From positions 310,001 through 374,000 of the forward strand of contig MU270038.1 in assembly GCA_021432635.1 (NCBI GenBank): DNA of 64,000 bases, written 5' to 3'. The DNA is from Thozetella sp. PMI_491. Its lineage: Eukaryota; Ascomycota; Sordariomycetes; Chaetosphaeriales; Chaetosphaeriaceae. A program made the position numbers and the translations under genes. Within the stretch, counting starts at the first letter, position 1. Each line of letters opens with the position of its first letter. Of this stretch, positions 36,205-47,800 are shown piece by piece. Below the pieces are notes generated by a model. It was not told where the DNA came from. It worked only from the letters and a program-made list of their open reading frames with translations, and did no database searches.

Positions 36205-37373
36205 ATGTCATTCATACAAACCGGTTGCCTTGTCACGGATGCAAGCTCTGCTACCGCAGATGGACTCGATACAGTCAATTCGCTACCTCTTGATGCAATA
36301 GGTGACGGCATCGTGGTTGGAATCGGTATCATCTGCAGCGTCGGCGGGTTTCTCCTCGGACTGCTGGCCTACGCTGCCGTGCGGTACCTCCACCGACGGA
36401 AGACAGACTCGTTTAGTATTTTCCGCAGTGGACATCTGGCTTTTCACCCAGTCCAAGGTGAAAAATGCCTCGAAGGTTCCGGTCAAGATGTGGGCGATCT
36501 TGGCTTGAAGGGGTGTCTACCGAACGGGGCCGACGACGGCACTCTCGTTTCCCTAGTGGCCACCGTGGCAGACCTCGTCGCCGTACACACGCAGGTGTAT
36601 TATCACATTGAGCCTGTGGGTACAGACTTTGAGGCACTCACAACGTCTCTTGTGAATTTGGGAATAGACGAGTCGTCAGCGGCCGACCTTGAGGGCCTCG
36701 CCCTCCTGCCTTCGACACGACGCCTTGCGGTCCGCCATGTCATCTGCTGGGCGATCTTCTCTAATCTCGACCTCCATTCAATAGGACAGTACTCGCTTCT
36801 CCCGACACCGGTCTTGTCATTTCTGCGATCGGCATCACGCGACTGGGACTCCCTAGGCACGAGTGTGGGTAAGCAACTCCAACCTTCAAGCTACGAAATA
36901 TATCGATAGCTTCTTTGGCTGATATTCCCCTAGAGTCTCGACTAGCTTTGAGCTACTGGCGTCGTCTCTCTGCCTTTCTCCTCCATGACCAGCGTCAGGA
37001 CAAGACACCTCTCTGTCCCGGTGACAATACGCGTCGTCCCGAGGTCCAGTCGCTTGTAGGAGCGCTTGACGAGTTCCTCAAGTATTTCGCTGTGTCTACG
37101 AGTCCAGGCCGAAGGCTCGAGCACCTCGCAGAAGTCATACATAAGGCTACAAAGTCGGGTTATGTCTTGTTCTCGCACTCGTGTGAGTGGGCCTTCAAAC
37201 TTCGCGTCGACTCGCTGCCAAAGGAGGTCATGGCCGTCCCGGGACTAGAGAGAAGGAGCGGCTACCACAACGAGCTACTCATCCCGCCGGTCCGAGTATC
37301 CCCATTGAGACCTGCTGCCCTGGGCCAAGTGTTGGAGGTTGAAGCTAGTCTTGGGTGTGAGGAAAGGGATTGA
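36205..37373 (+). CDS. Uncharacterised single-pass membrane protein
   Basis: Exons 36205-36868 and 36934-37373 (intron 65 nt, GTAAGC..CCCTAG, phase 1); predicted 367 aa. I do not recognise a characterised family. A single strong membrane segment lies at residues 35-59 (IVVGIGIICSVGGFLLGLLA), followed at once by RYLHRRK. By the positive-inside rule the first 34 residues would be outside and the rest cytosolic. No cleavable signal peptide is evident. The cytosolic part looks globular and mostly helical, with hydrophobic-rich blocks such as LAVRHVICWAIFSNLDLHSIG, and no nucleotide-binding or enzyme motif. The joined exon boundary reads ..TSVESRLALSYWRRL.., so splicing is convincing. It sits at the left side of the largest gene-free region. 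Confidence 0.7.
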
Positions 37374-38101
37374 GTCTCGGACTTGCTCGCCGGACAACAA
37401 GTCGGTGATCCGGTCGTGATATGACTGGACTAGACTAGATGCTGAGGCAAGAGTAAATATATGGGCGAACGTCCGGTAGAAACAGCTGTATTGGTCGGAA
37501 CAGGCTCTTGAGGGGGCATTTCAGCTTCCCGTCCGCCCACACGACCACCCCTATATGTAGTAATTTCCATACCTTTCACTATAAGTTCTGCCTACCTACC
37601 TCCGTGTCTCAGCCTCTAGCAGGATGCCTTGGCTATCGCGCTGACTCCTTCGCGGACTGATCAAAGATGGCATCTGGTCGAGGAAGAAAAATCAGTCGGT
37701 GCAGCCGATATACCGAAAGCCAAGAGAGAAAGAGAGAAACAGGTCGGTGCGGCCGAGGATTTCGGTGGCGCCCCAAGGACTGCCCGAACTCCGCTCAGGG
37801 GCTGATGTCAACAAACGAGAAGCTTGAGGACGACTCGTAACTTGATACACTCTACACTGTATCGTGAGTACACAAGTATGATATACGTAACATTGCCTTC
37901 TCTCTCAGGAGCGTGGGAACTTGATGCGAAATAGAAGAATAACGCTACTTCGGAGTCTATATCCATAGCATTGGCACTTGCCATACCTTCATTCAAGAGA
38001 AGACCCGCGTCTCCTAGCTAGGCATGTACGTGGGCGCAGGGCGCATCGTGATGTGTACGGGCAATTGCACTCTATCTGCCAAGAGGAGCCGACTGTAAAC
38101 A

Positions 38102-38158
38102 GAACAAGACCTAGTTTATACACATGCCTCCACTGTTCCTCCGAATAAGGTCTTGTTC
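38102..38158. repeat. 11-bp inverted repeat, 35-nt spacer
   Basis: GAACAAGACCT at 38102-38112 is matched exactly by its reverse complement AGGTCTTGTTC at 38148-38158. It could form a hairpin in RNA or mark a small element remnant; no target-site duplication was recognised. Confidence 0.5.
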
Positions 38159-41100
38159 GTTAGGATTGTTTGTGCTACTAGGGAATATAGTTAAGCAGAA
38201 ATTAACTTGGCTATGATGGCACGGTGTCTTGGTAAACATCACGCCTAGGCCTCTAGGAATAAACGATAGCCATGTGGGCGGCGGATTATGAAATGGCCGA
38301 AGGAGTCTGTCTACTGGCCCAGAGGACAGGCGTTGTGCCTTGGCCGTAGCCGATGTGATTCAATCCCGCACATGTAACCTTAACATCTACGGAGTCCTCT
38401 TGCTCGCGACAAGGTGTCACAAAATCATGGAGCAACCGTGGAGCCGACCCCCTCGGGAGGCAGCCGGAAGTGCTACGATGCGGGAGGCTTTGGCTCAATG
38501 TGGGAAGAGGTTGAAGCTTCTGATGCGTTTAGGGGTAGGTAGTCTCAACCCTAGGGCGACACTTCAAGGAAATAACCCGAAGATCCATCCAATGGCGTGC
38601 CCAAGGGCACTTTCATCTGCTAAGCTTGCTACGCCGCGAAGGGCTTGGCGGCGATATAGGCCCCCCCCCGGACTGTTTGCAGCCAACATTGAGATCTTCG
38701 CGCCTCCAAGTGAACCAATGGCACGCGGCGCAGGGGTCGAGCGAACCTGCTTCCCACCCAGCGTCAGCCAGGGAAATACCGTTGCTGTCTGGCAGCCTCA
38801 GCCACTGCTGTGTTTCCGGCCCTGCTCCGGCGCCGATCGGGGCCGCTTTCGCCCCTTATCTGCACTCGCGGCCAGTCCGGCGCATGGGAGAATCGACGGC
38901 CAGAACCCCCGGCCGTGCGTAGTGCGCCGTGGCCACCCCCTGGCGCCTTGGGTCATGGTGTCCGTATTTGCAGGTGGTCCACTGCATGAAAGCAACACGG
39001 ACTAGACTGGAGAAGTGCATGCGATTGTTCGGTAGATACGAAGGCGCCCTGTGACGTAATAGGGGACTTTTGGGGAGCCGCTCTCGTGCTATCTGGGACC
39101 GACGTCGACGGCCACAACGCCTCGAAAGCGCGCACCCCCGCGGTCTATCCCGAAGGGACTTCCTAGCACGCCTAGCACGACATATGCAGGAAAGCCGTTA
39201 AGGATGAAAAGGTGGCCCGATGGTCCCGCGGCCTAGCTGATGCCCGAGTCAGTCAGGTTGGGAGGATACGTAGCAATACGTTCGGACGTGCTCCGTAGGC
39301 ATGCCCGAGATGGGTCCTCGGCGATGTGCGACTACTGAGAGTTGACCGTATTTTCAGGGTCCAGCGCCAGCCTCGCAGGGTGGGGTGGAGTGCAGGGTGA
39401 CGGGGTGGGAGCACGGCCAAGCCAAGGTGTCAACCAAGGCTGTTGTGTGCATCCCATCCCTGGCGCACCTACTCCGTACTACAGCGTTGTAGTACTGCCC
39501 ATTAGAATTTTTGACGACATGCGGTCGATCATAACCCTCTACGTGGGGTGCGCCTTGCCCCTACCCTGTACATTATTTCGTTGTTTATTAAGGTCTTCAC
39601 AAGCCCGGGAGAGGTTTGAAACACAGGGCCCCCCGGCCCCCCCGCCCCCCCCCGGGCCCCAGGCCTTCGGAGGCTTCATCCCTCCTATTCGGGCGAAGCA
39701 CAAGAGCATGGGCGGGAGAGTCGGGGGCGGTCGGGCTGGGATGGGTGGATGCTGCCGAAATGGGACACGAGCGGCCGTTTGCTGGCGTCGGGGCGGGCGT
39801 GGGTTTGGGTGCGTGATGTGGCTGATCTGCAAAGCACGAGAGATTAGCGCTGCGCGTTTGGCGGGTTGAAATTGAGAGATTGTCATATGAATGCTCCTAA
39901 CTAATGTAGGCTGGCGTGGCGCCGCCCGGCTTTTCAGACGTGAGACACTGGCTCTTGCCGATCCCTTCGTCTGAAATGCAGCGGCCTGGTTTTCTCGAGC
40001 TGCCGGCGGGCCGCTCTGCCTGGTTCGCTATCGTCAAAGTCGATGCCTGCCATCCAGTGTGCCCGACCGATCGTCGTTCGACGGGGGAGTCAGAACGCCT
40101 GGACCGATGTTAGCTGATGTAGAATCTTGCCGGGGGTCGCATTGTAAGCGCTGGGAGGGGGGATTCTGGACGAATCCTAGGCCGCGCCTGGTGGTGATGG
40201 TGATGGCACCAGCTCGGGAAGCCGAAGGGAGCCTCCCCACCCCTTGGCAAAAGCCGAGGCTGGACGTGGCATGCATCGGCTGCTGTCGCGGCGGCTGTTC
40301 TTTTCGCGATGTCCCAGCGGCCGCGCTGCTGTGTACGTACTATGGTACTGAACTCAGAGTCCGCTTGTTATATGTAAACTTTTCTGGTTAGAGACAGTGC
40401 ATTCTCTACCCATACTGTGTCGTCATGTACACTGGCTCTAACAGAGCAAACGATGATTTGGGGATGAACGCTTCTGGCGCCTTTGAGCCGTTAAGGAGAA
40501 CCTGTAAATGAAAGAAATGCCTCCTGGGGTTTACGGTTTACCATAATCCTTAACCGCGAATGTAGATATATACGTCCATGCTATGATTATACGTCTTTCT
40601 CTGCGCCACCCACACATTAATAGTTACGGCATGCCTGACCTATCTCTGCGATCTACCATTGATAGGTATCTTTTCTGTTTGGAGAGAGAAAGAGCGAGGA
40701 AGCTGATTTTGCTGTTGAAGCGGCGGCGTCTGTCGTTAAGGATCTGCTTCAGGGGAAGGGGACACACACACCCAAGCACGTATAAACTTGTTAAGAATAC
40801 ACTGGCACAGGTACTTTTCGACCTGAAAGCGGTACACTGTATCGGTCCCAACATTGACCCCCTCTGGAAATACTTCTATTGTGAAAGAGAAAAAGTGGAC
40901 ACTGAATCGGCACGTTACAGGACGAATGGACCTAGTCGTGGAGCTAGTGTAGCCAATGTGCCCCGAGCATTAGAAGCCGCCCCGAATCGAGCCCCCAAGA
41001 CGTGCGCGAAGAGGGTTCCACTCAACCTCTGACGTCAGTGGCTTGCGGGAAACCGGCAAAGGTGACAGGCGAGAGTGTCGCCGAGTGAGCGGTTCTAGTA

Positions 41101-43242
41101 GTAGCGCGCATAAGGAAATAGGGGGGCTTTTTTCATTCTTCCATCCCACTATCCGTACGCAGCACGCGCTTCTCCAGACTCCCAGGGGAACCCCCGATGA
41201 GAAATGCTGACTCGAGGACAAATGATAGACAGGGAGAGGGCTGTTTGAAAGTCCTACAAACACAGGCTGACCCTGTCGATCGGCTAGCGTAGCCGAGGAC
41301 GGCCACACACCACCTACGTAGCCACTCCCACACGAGATCGTCCGCCAGAGAGGCGGGATTCGGCCGTTGCTGCGAGGAGGAAGGAACAGGAAATTGGGAG
41401 GGCACCGCCTCGGCGCCCTGAAACAGCGAGCCAGAGGCCGAGCTCGACGGAGAGATGGAAAGGTTCTGTCCAGCTGGCCCAAGGCGGATGAGGGGAGGGG
41501 AGGTAGCTGATATGGATGGAGAGACAAATCACGACATGGCAAATGCCTTTGCATCACACTCGTGCCGGAAAAGAGAGACCTAGAGGGACCACGTGTAGGG
41601 GGGAAAGGAGGCGTGCATGTATGTATGCGCGGGCGTTGCATGTCCCGCTAGTTGCCGCTCTCGTTATCGTGCAAGCAGTGTTTTCTTCCCTTCTCATTTT
41701 GCATCCACGGTCGACCTATTCCGTAGGAGAGGGAAGAGCTCGCAGGACCATCCCTCCCAAAAAAGCCCCAAGATCCCTGGCTCCTCGTTGGATAATATGG
41801 CACAACTAGAGGTAGGGATCTTTGGGAGCCATGCTCCTCTTCCACATGATTGCTCTGAGCTGCTCCTCGGAATGGGGAATTGGTGGCACGAGATTGGCGA
41901 CGGAGCGGTGGAGGGGGGTTCCTTCCGGGGGGGAGGGGAGAGGGGGGGATTTTCCTTTCCCCACAGTCCTGCCGGTTAGCTTCTTGGCGGATAAGCCTCC
42001 CAAGCCTCCTGAAGCCTTTTCTCTCTTCGCTGGGGCAGGTGGGGCTCCAGTGGACGGGACCTGGACAGCGCGGAGCTCAGGTCGGTAGCCCACCAATGCA
42101 CATGTCTCGTTGGCTCCTCTCAGCGGGCCGCCTCACCCCCTAGGATAGGCTGTCATCGGTTCACCACAGCCTCTAAATCGGGCGCTTGGCAGCTTTCTTA
42201 ACCTCATTTTTTTTCTTTTTCGCCGCGACGGGTGGCAAAGGGTCTCTATCGGGCAATGGATGCACACTAATTAAGCCATGGCATGGCATGGCCACGCGAG
42301 GCCCGTTTCACTCTGGGATGAACACCACAACCCCAGGGACTAAGGGGTCTAGGCAAGTGCTGGCCCGCTGGACGCCGAGCGATGCGTTACTGCTCAGTGC
42401 TAAAAAAAATAATGGGGAGGTGGGGAGGGGGGCAGCAGCGGCGGCGGGAGGAGGGGCAATCTTGCTGGTCGAGCTCTCGGAGCGAGAAAGTGCGGACACG
42501 ATCCTACCTACCTAGAGATTTGCAGCGGCCTACTTTACCTTCCCTACACTACCTACGATCCCTATCCCTACAGTACACGAGAGGTGCTGTACATAGACTC
42601 CATGCAGACAGGACCCAGGTTCCCGTGGACACATGCATCGTCAATCGCCATGCAGGCGGGCGAGAATTTGATTAAATGTGCGGCGACGTCGGGTAGCAAA
42701 ATCATGACGGGCCGCGAAGGCTGTCGCATGTGAGAGACGGGGAACGCTCGGGTCGGGGAGCCACTATGGAGACTGATGAAAGACCGGAGACCGCCATACA
42801 GTACGGAGCGCACCTGTTCATCCACTGTACGTTAGGTTGACGTGGTTGAGTCCATGACCCTCGCCGTCTGTCTGCCGTAACATTTACTCCGTAGCATGGA
42901 CGGCCCGCTGGTCTCCATTAGCTTCTGCATTCAAGGGTTGCGGTTGCGACTGGATGTGGGTATGCTCGAGCGCGGACTTGGGATGGAAAAGCCTTTGACC
43001 GAGTGGGCGCTCGACAAGCAAGCCTATCCCCGCCTCCCCGACCTTGGAGCCCTTGCAGCTAGGGAGAAGATGGGAAAGCACGAAACAACAACAATGCCAA
43101 CGAGGCTGCTGTAATTGAAGACGGCCTGGATCGCCTCCCCGGCTCTCCGGGACCGCCTAGCGAGAGCGGCCCCCCAGTTCCTGGTTATTGCGATTAGGCC
43201 GCGCCTCTCGGCGCCAGGAGCTCCTTTCCCGGCGGACTGTGC

Positions 43243-43262
43243 TACATACATACATACATACA
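43243..43262. repeat. (TACA)5 microsatellite
   Basis: Five tandem TACA units in the nik1 upstream region. Confidence 0.9.
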
Positions 43263-43786
43263 GTGCTGTTACAAAAGCAAACAGCGAAAGGGCTAGGCCT
43301 AGCTCTATCGCCCGAGGAGGTGGGGTCCCTTTCTGCAATGGGTCCAGGCGAGTGCAAAGGCCGCTCTGGACTGCATCGACGTTGGCCACCTTAGTGTTGC
43401 AATACGTCCAACTCGACGGCGCGTCTACGACGGCCCCAGAATAAATTCCCCTCCCAAAAAATAAAACAATATGAACCAAACCGTTCCATCTCGGCCCGCT
43501 CTGCTTGTTGATTGAGTGCGGAATAGAGTAGGGGGGAGGGGAGGAAGAAGAGAAAGCCGATTGTCGGCCACTCTGCTCGTTCCGAATTCCCCTCCCCTTC
43601 CCCCCCCCTGCCATCCGCCCCTCCTTCCCGGGCATAGATCAGCATTTCGGGGCCTCGTACAATTGAACTCGGTCTGAACCCCAATGAGCAGCAGTTTCTG
43701 ACCGGCCGAGACCAGCTGACCAAAGATCCAGCCAACCGAAACCCGGGAGGTGACAAGAGGGAAACGTTTGCAATGGAGTCGCAGCG

Positions 43787-43788
<2 letters not shown>

Positions 43789-43820
<32 letters not shown>
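43789..43820. repeat. (CA)16 microsatellite
   Basis: Uninterrupted 32-bp CA dinucleotide tract about 1 kb upstream of the nik1 start codon. It is followed by imperfect GTCTGCTT and CTGCCTGC repeats. Confidence 0.95.
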
Positions 43821-43823
<3 letters not shown>

Positions 43824-44678
43824 ACCTTGGAGCCGGCGGCCTGTCTGCTTGTCTGCTTGTCTCCCTGCCTGCCGCCACCGCGCTCGCCCGCTGGCGCGCC
43901 CCGCGTCGGTGGCACTGTAGCTCCTGGCAGTATATCCGTAGAAAAAAAAAATTAAGGTATCTGTGTATACACGCCGCTGCTGGTAAACACTATGCCGCCC
44001 CTCCTCCTCCTCCCCCTCCTCTTCTTCCTCCCGCCGCCTCCTCTCCTGTGATTTGGGGCTTTTATGTCCGAGCTGGAACGCCGAACTGGTATGCACCTGG
44101 TGGCGGCAGACAGAGGTGCACCCGCCCGTAGTCGAGACAGTCTGCCTAGCTGAAAGTAGTCTGTCGCCGCTAAAGGCGCTGTGGTGGCCGATCTCTACCC
44201 TTCTCGGAGAGCCGACCGCCTCCCCAGTCCCCTTGCTAGCTCGTTGGAGGGGGGTGGCTTGCCTTCTGAATCTCGCTGCTCCTCTGGCCTCTCAGCTTCC
44301 GCCTTGCCCTTTCCACCTCCGGCCCACTCCTCTCATTCTAAACCATCGCCGGGGAGGCAAGGCATCAATTCTTCTTTCACGCAGTTTCGCTATCGCCCCC
44401 TCCTCCCTCTTCTTGGGTTTCTCCCTTACTGTTATCGACCCACCACCACGACCGGCCCGACGTCACGACGCCGCTCGTGATACCAACAGAGTTTGGCCTC
44501 GTCCTGACCCCCTCCCTCCGGCCAGTGTGATCGCAGCGCATTTTGCCTCGCGAAGAGCTTGCCGCAGCCTCGACGACCCAAGGAGGCTCGAAGCGCGCCG
44601 CCGCACGGGGCACAAAACCCCGTCGCCTTGCGTGCCGCCCTGCGTGCTGATAACGCTGCACCCGTTGAGACGTCCTCG

Positions 44679-44708
44679 ATGAAGGCGCAACTCGCGAGCG
44701 ACAACTAG
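44679..44708 (+). promoter_or_regulatory. Upstream ORF in the nik1 leader
   Basis: A complete 9-codon frame (MKAQLASDN, stop TAG) ends 95 nt before the nik1 ATG. It acts only if the transcript starts upstream of 44679, which is likely given the leader-like pyrimidine-rich sequence but is not shown. If translated it could dampen kinase translation. Confidence 0.4.
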
Positions 44709-44803
44709 ATTGCCTCCTCCACGATCTCCCATTCGCCCCGTTCAGCTAAAAACCGAACGCCGCCCCTGCCCCCCCCTTCCCCATAGTCCGGGTGTCCGCG
44801 AAC

Positions 44804-47800
44804 ATGAGCAACGACAATGCAGCCTTTGCTGCCGTTTCGGCCATTATAAGGTCGCTGGCCGTCGACCCCACAACACCACCGGTTCTTCACCCCCGCCCTA
44901 CCGACCGTGTTAAGCTACCCGGTCGCGAGAGCCCCGAGAAGACCTCCCTAGAGCGAGAACTATCCCTTCTCGCTCTCCGCGTCCACCAGCTGGAGAGCAG
45001 AGCCAACTCGGTCGTGGCCTTCCCAGACACCCCCAACGAGACGTCCGAATCCTTTTACGGCGAAGAAGCTGCGGCGCCTCCGAAGCAGCGGACCAGATAT
45101 GTCGTCAATCCCAACCCCAATGGGATCGACCAGGCCCTCGAGGGCCTGCGGGACCACGTTGACGACCAGTCTAAGCTCCTCGACACCCAGCGCCGGGAGC
45201 TTGCTGGCGTGAACGCACAGCTTCTCGAGCAAAAGGAGCTCCAGGAGCACGCCGCGAGGGCCGAAGAGCTACGAGTCCAGCAGCTCGAGCGGGAGCTCTG
45301 GAAGCACCAGCAGGCAAACGAGGCCTTCCAGAAAGCTTTGCGGGAGATCGGTGAGATTGTAACAGCCGTCGCGCGTGGCGATCTTTCCAAGAAGGTGCGG
45401 ATGAACACTGTGGATATGGACCCGGAGATCACCACCTTCAAGCGAACGATCAATACCATGATGGACCAGCTGCAAGTATTCGCGAGCGAGGTGTCCCGCG
45501 TTGCTCGTGAGGTCGGAACGGAAGGAATTCTCGGTGGCCAGGCCCAGATCGAAGGTGTCGACGGAACATGGAAGGAGTTGACAGACAACGGTCGGTCATG
45601 CCCCTTGCTGTGCAACGGAATCCGACGACATGCTAACCTTTTGTCGCAGTCAACATAATGGCCCAGAACCTGACCGACCAAGGTAGCTTCCACCCCCCCA
45701 TGGTGGTCTTGTGAGTAGGCATCACTGACAATGTGTTATCTAGTGCGCGAGATAGCATCCGTCACCACAGCTGTCGCCCACGGAGACCTCACGCAAAAGA
45801 TTGAGCGTCCCGCCAAGGGAGAGATCCTGCAATTGCAGCAAACGATCAACACTATGGTGGATCAGTTGCGGACATTTGCAGCTGAAGTCACCCGCGTCGC
45901 TAGGGACGTCGGCACCGCAGGAATCCTCGGGGGCCAGGCCGACGTCGAAGGCGTCCAGGGCATGTGGAACGAACTGACAGTAAATGTGAACGCTATGGCC
46001 AACAACCTCACGACCCAGGTGCGCGACATCATCAAGGTCACCACGGCCGTCGCGAAGGGTGACCTCACCCAAAAGGTTCAGGCCGAATGCCAGGGCGAGA
46101 TCTTCGAGCTGAAGAACACCATAAATTCCATGGTAGACCAGCTCTCGCAATTCGCCAAGGAAGTCACCAAGATCGCCAGAGAGGTCGGAACCGAGGGTAG
46201 ACTCGGAGGCCAGGCCACTGTCCACGATGTTCAGGGTACCTGGCGAGACTTGACCGAGAATGTGAACGGCATGGCTATGAATCTGACGACCCAAGTCAGA
46301 GAGATCGCCACCGTCACATCCGCCGTCGCCATGGGCGACCTGAGCCGTAAGATCGGTGTTGAGGCCCAAGGGGAGATACTCACACTCAAGAACACCATCA
46401 ACACCATGGTAGACCGTCTAGGCACGTTCGCCTTCGAGGTGAGCAAAGTCGCCAGGGAGGTGGGAACAGACGGTACTCTGGGCGGCCAAGCCAAGGTCGA
46501 GAATGTCGATGGCAAGTGGAAGGATCTCACTGAGAATGTCAACACTATGGCTTCAAATCTCACTTCTCAGGTATGCCCCCCCCCCCCCCCCAACTCCTCC
46601 TGCTACTTCTATGGGGCTCGCGCGCGACCCTTGTCCCTTCTCGCGGGCTATAAGCTAAAAATGGACTGTAGGTGCGGGGGATCTCGACCGTCACCCAGGC
46701 CATTGCCAACGGTGACATGAGTCGCAAGATCGATGTGGAGGCTCAGGGTGAGATACTCATATTGAGGGATACCATCAACGACATGGTGGACCGACTCTCC
46801 ATATTCTGCAACGAGGTGCAGCGCGTAGCCAAGGATGTAGGAGTGGACGGCATCATGGGAGGCCAGGCCGATATTGCCGGCCTCAAGGGAAGATGGAAAG
46901 AGATCACGACAGATGTCAACACCATGGCCAACAACCTGGTCGGTAGCCCCGATCTTGACCCCCTTTTTCAAGACCCATCTTGTGCACTCGGCTAACCCGT
47001 TGGTAGACTGCCCAAGTACGCGCTTTTGGTGACATTACTAACGCGGCAACGGATGGAGACTTCACCAAATTAGTCGAGGTCGAAGCATCCGGAGAGATGG
47101 ACGAGCTCAAGAAAAAGATCAACCTGATGGTTTACAACCTGAGGGACAGTATCCAGAGGAATACTCAAGCCAGGGAAGCGGCCGAGCTGGCCAACAAGAC
47201 CAAATCCGAATTCCTCGCCAACATGTCGCACGAGATTCGAACACCTATGAACGGTATTATCGGCATGACGCAGCTCACCTTGGACACCGACCTTACGCAA
47301 TACCAGCGCGAGATGTTAAACATTGTCAACTCTCTCGCCAACAGCCTACTGACCATTATTGACGACATCCTGGATTTGTCCAAGATCGAGGCCCGGAGGA
47401 TGGTTATCGAAGAAATCCCATATACTCTGCGAGGAACCGTTTTTAATGCCCTCAAGACTCTTGCCGTCAAGGCCAACGAGAAATTCTTGGATCTCACGTA
47501 CCGAGTGGACAGCTCGGTGCCCGACTATGTCGTGGGAGACTCGTTCAGGTTACGGCAGATTATCCTCAACCTCGTCGGCAACGCCATCAAGTTCACTGAG
47601 CACGGCGAAGTCAGCCTTATTATCCGGAAAGCGACCCACGTGCAGCCCACCGGCCGGCGTGAATACGCGATCGAGTTTGTTGTAACCGACACTGGCATAG
47701 GAATCCCATCGGACAAGCTCGACTTGATTTTTGATACCTTCCAGCAAGCCGACGGCTCCATGACCCGCAAGTTCGGAGGTACCGGCCTCGGTCTATCCAT

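Larger units (their letters stand above)
37374..44803. other. 7.4-kb gene-free region upstream of nik1
   Basis: No convincing protein-coding gene on either strand. Open frames at 38340-39005 (+), 40583-41032 (+), 40970-41641 (-) and 43425-44096 (-) have biased, non-conserved composition. It contains an 11-bp inverted repeat (38102-38158), two TCGGTGC(A/G)GCCGA copies near 37695 and 37742, C-rich DNA at about 39629-39660, (TACA)5, (CA)16, a pyrimidine tract at about 43994-44045, and TACTCCGTA and TACCTACC motifs. The right end must include the nik1 promoter and leader. Confidence 0.5.

Noticed and set aside
38340-39005. 221-codon open frame in the nik1 upstream block
   Set aside because: Arbitrary composition, no recognisable motif, and stops and frames on the other strand are equally open; treated as chance.
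40970-41641. 223-codon minus-strand open frame
   Set aside because: Pro/Arg/Ser-rich chance frame; no conserved block or signal.
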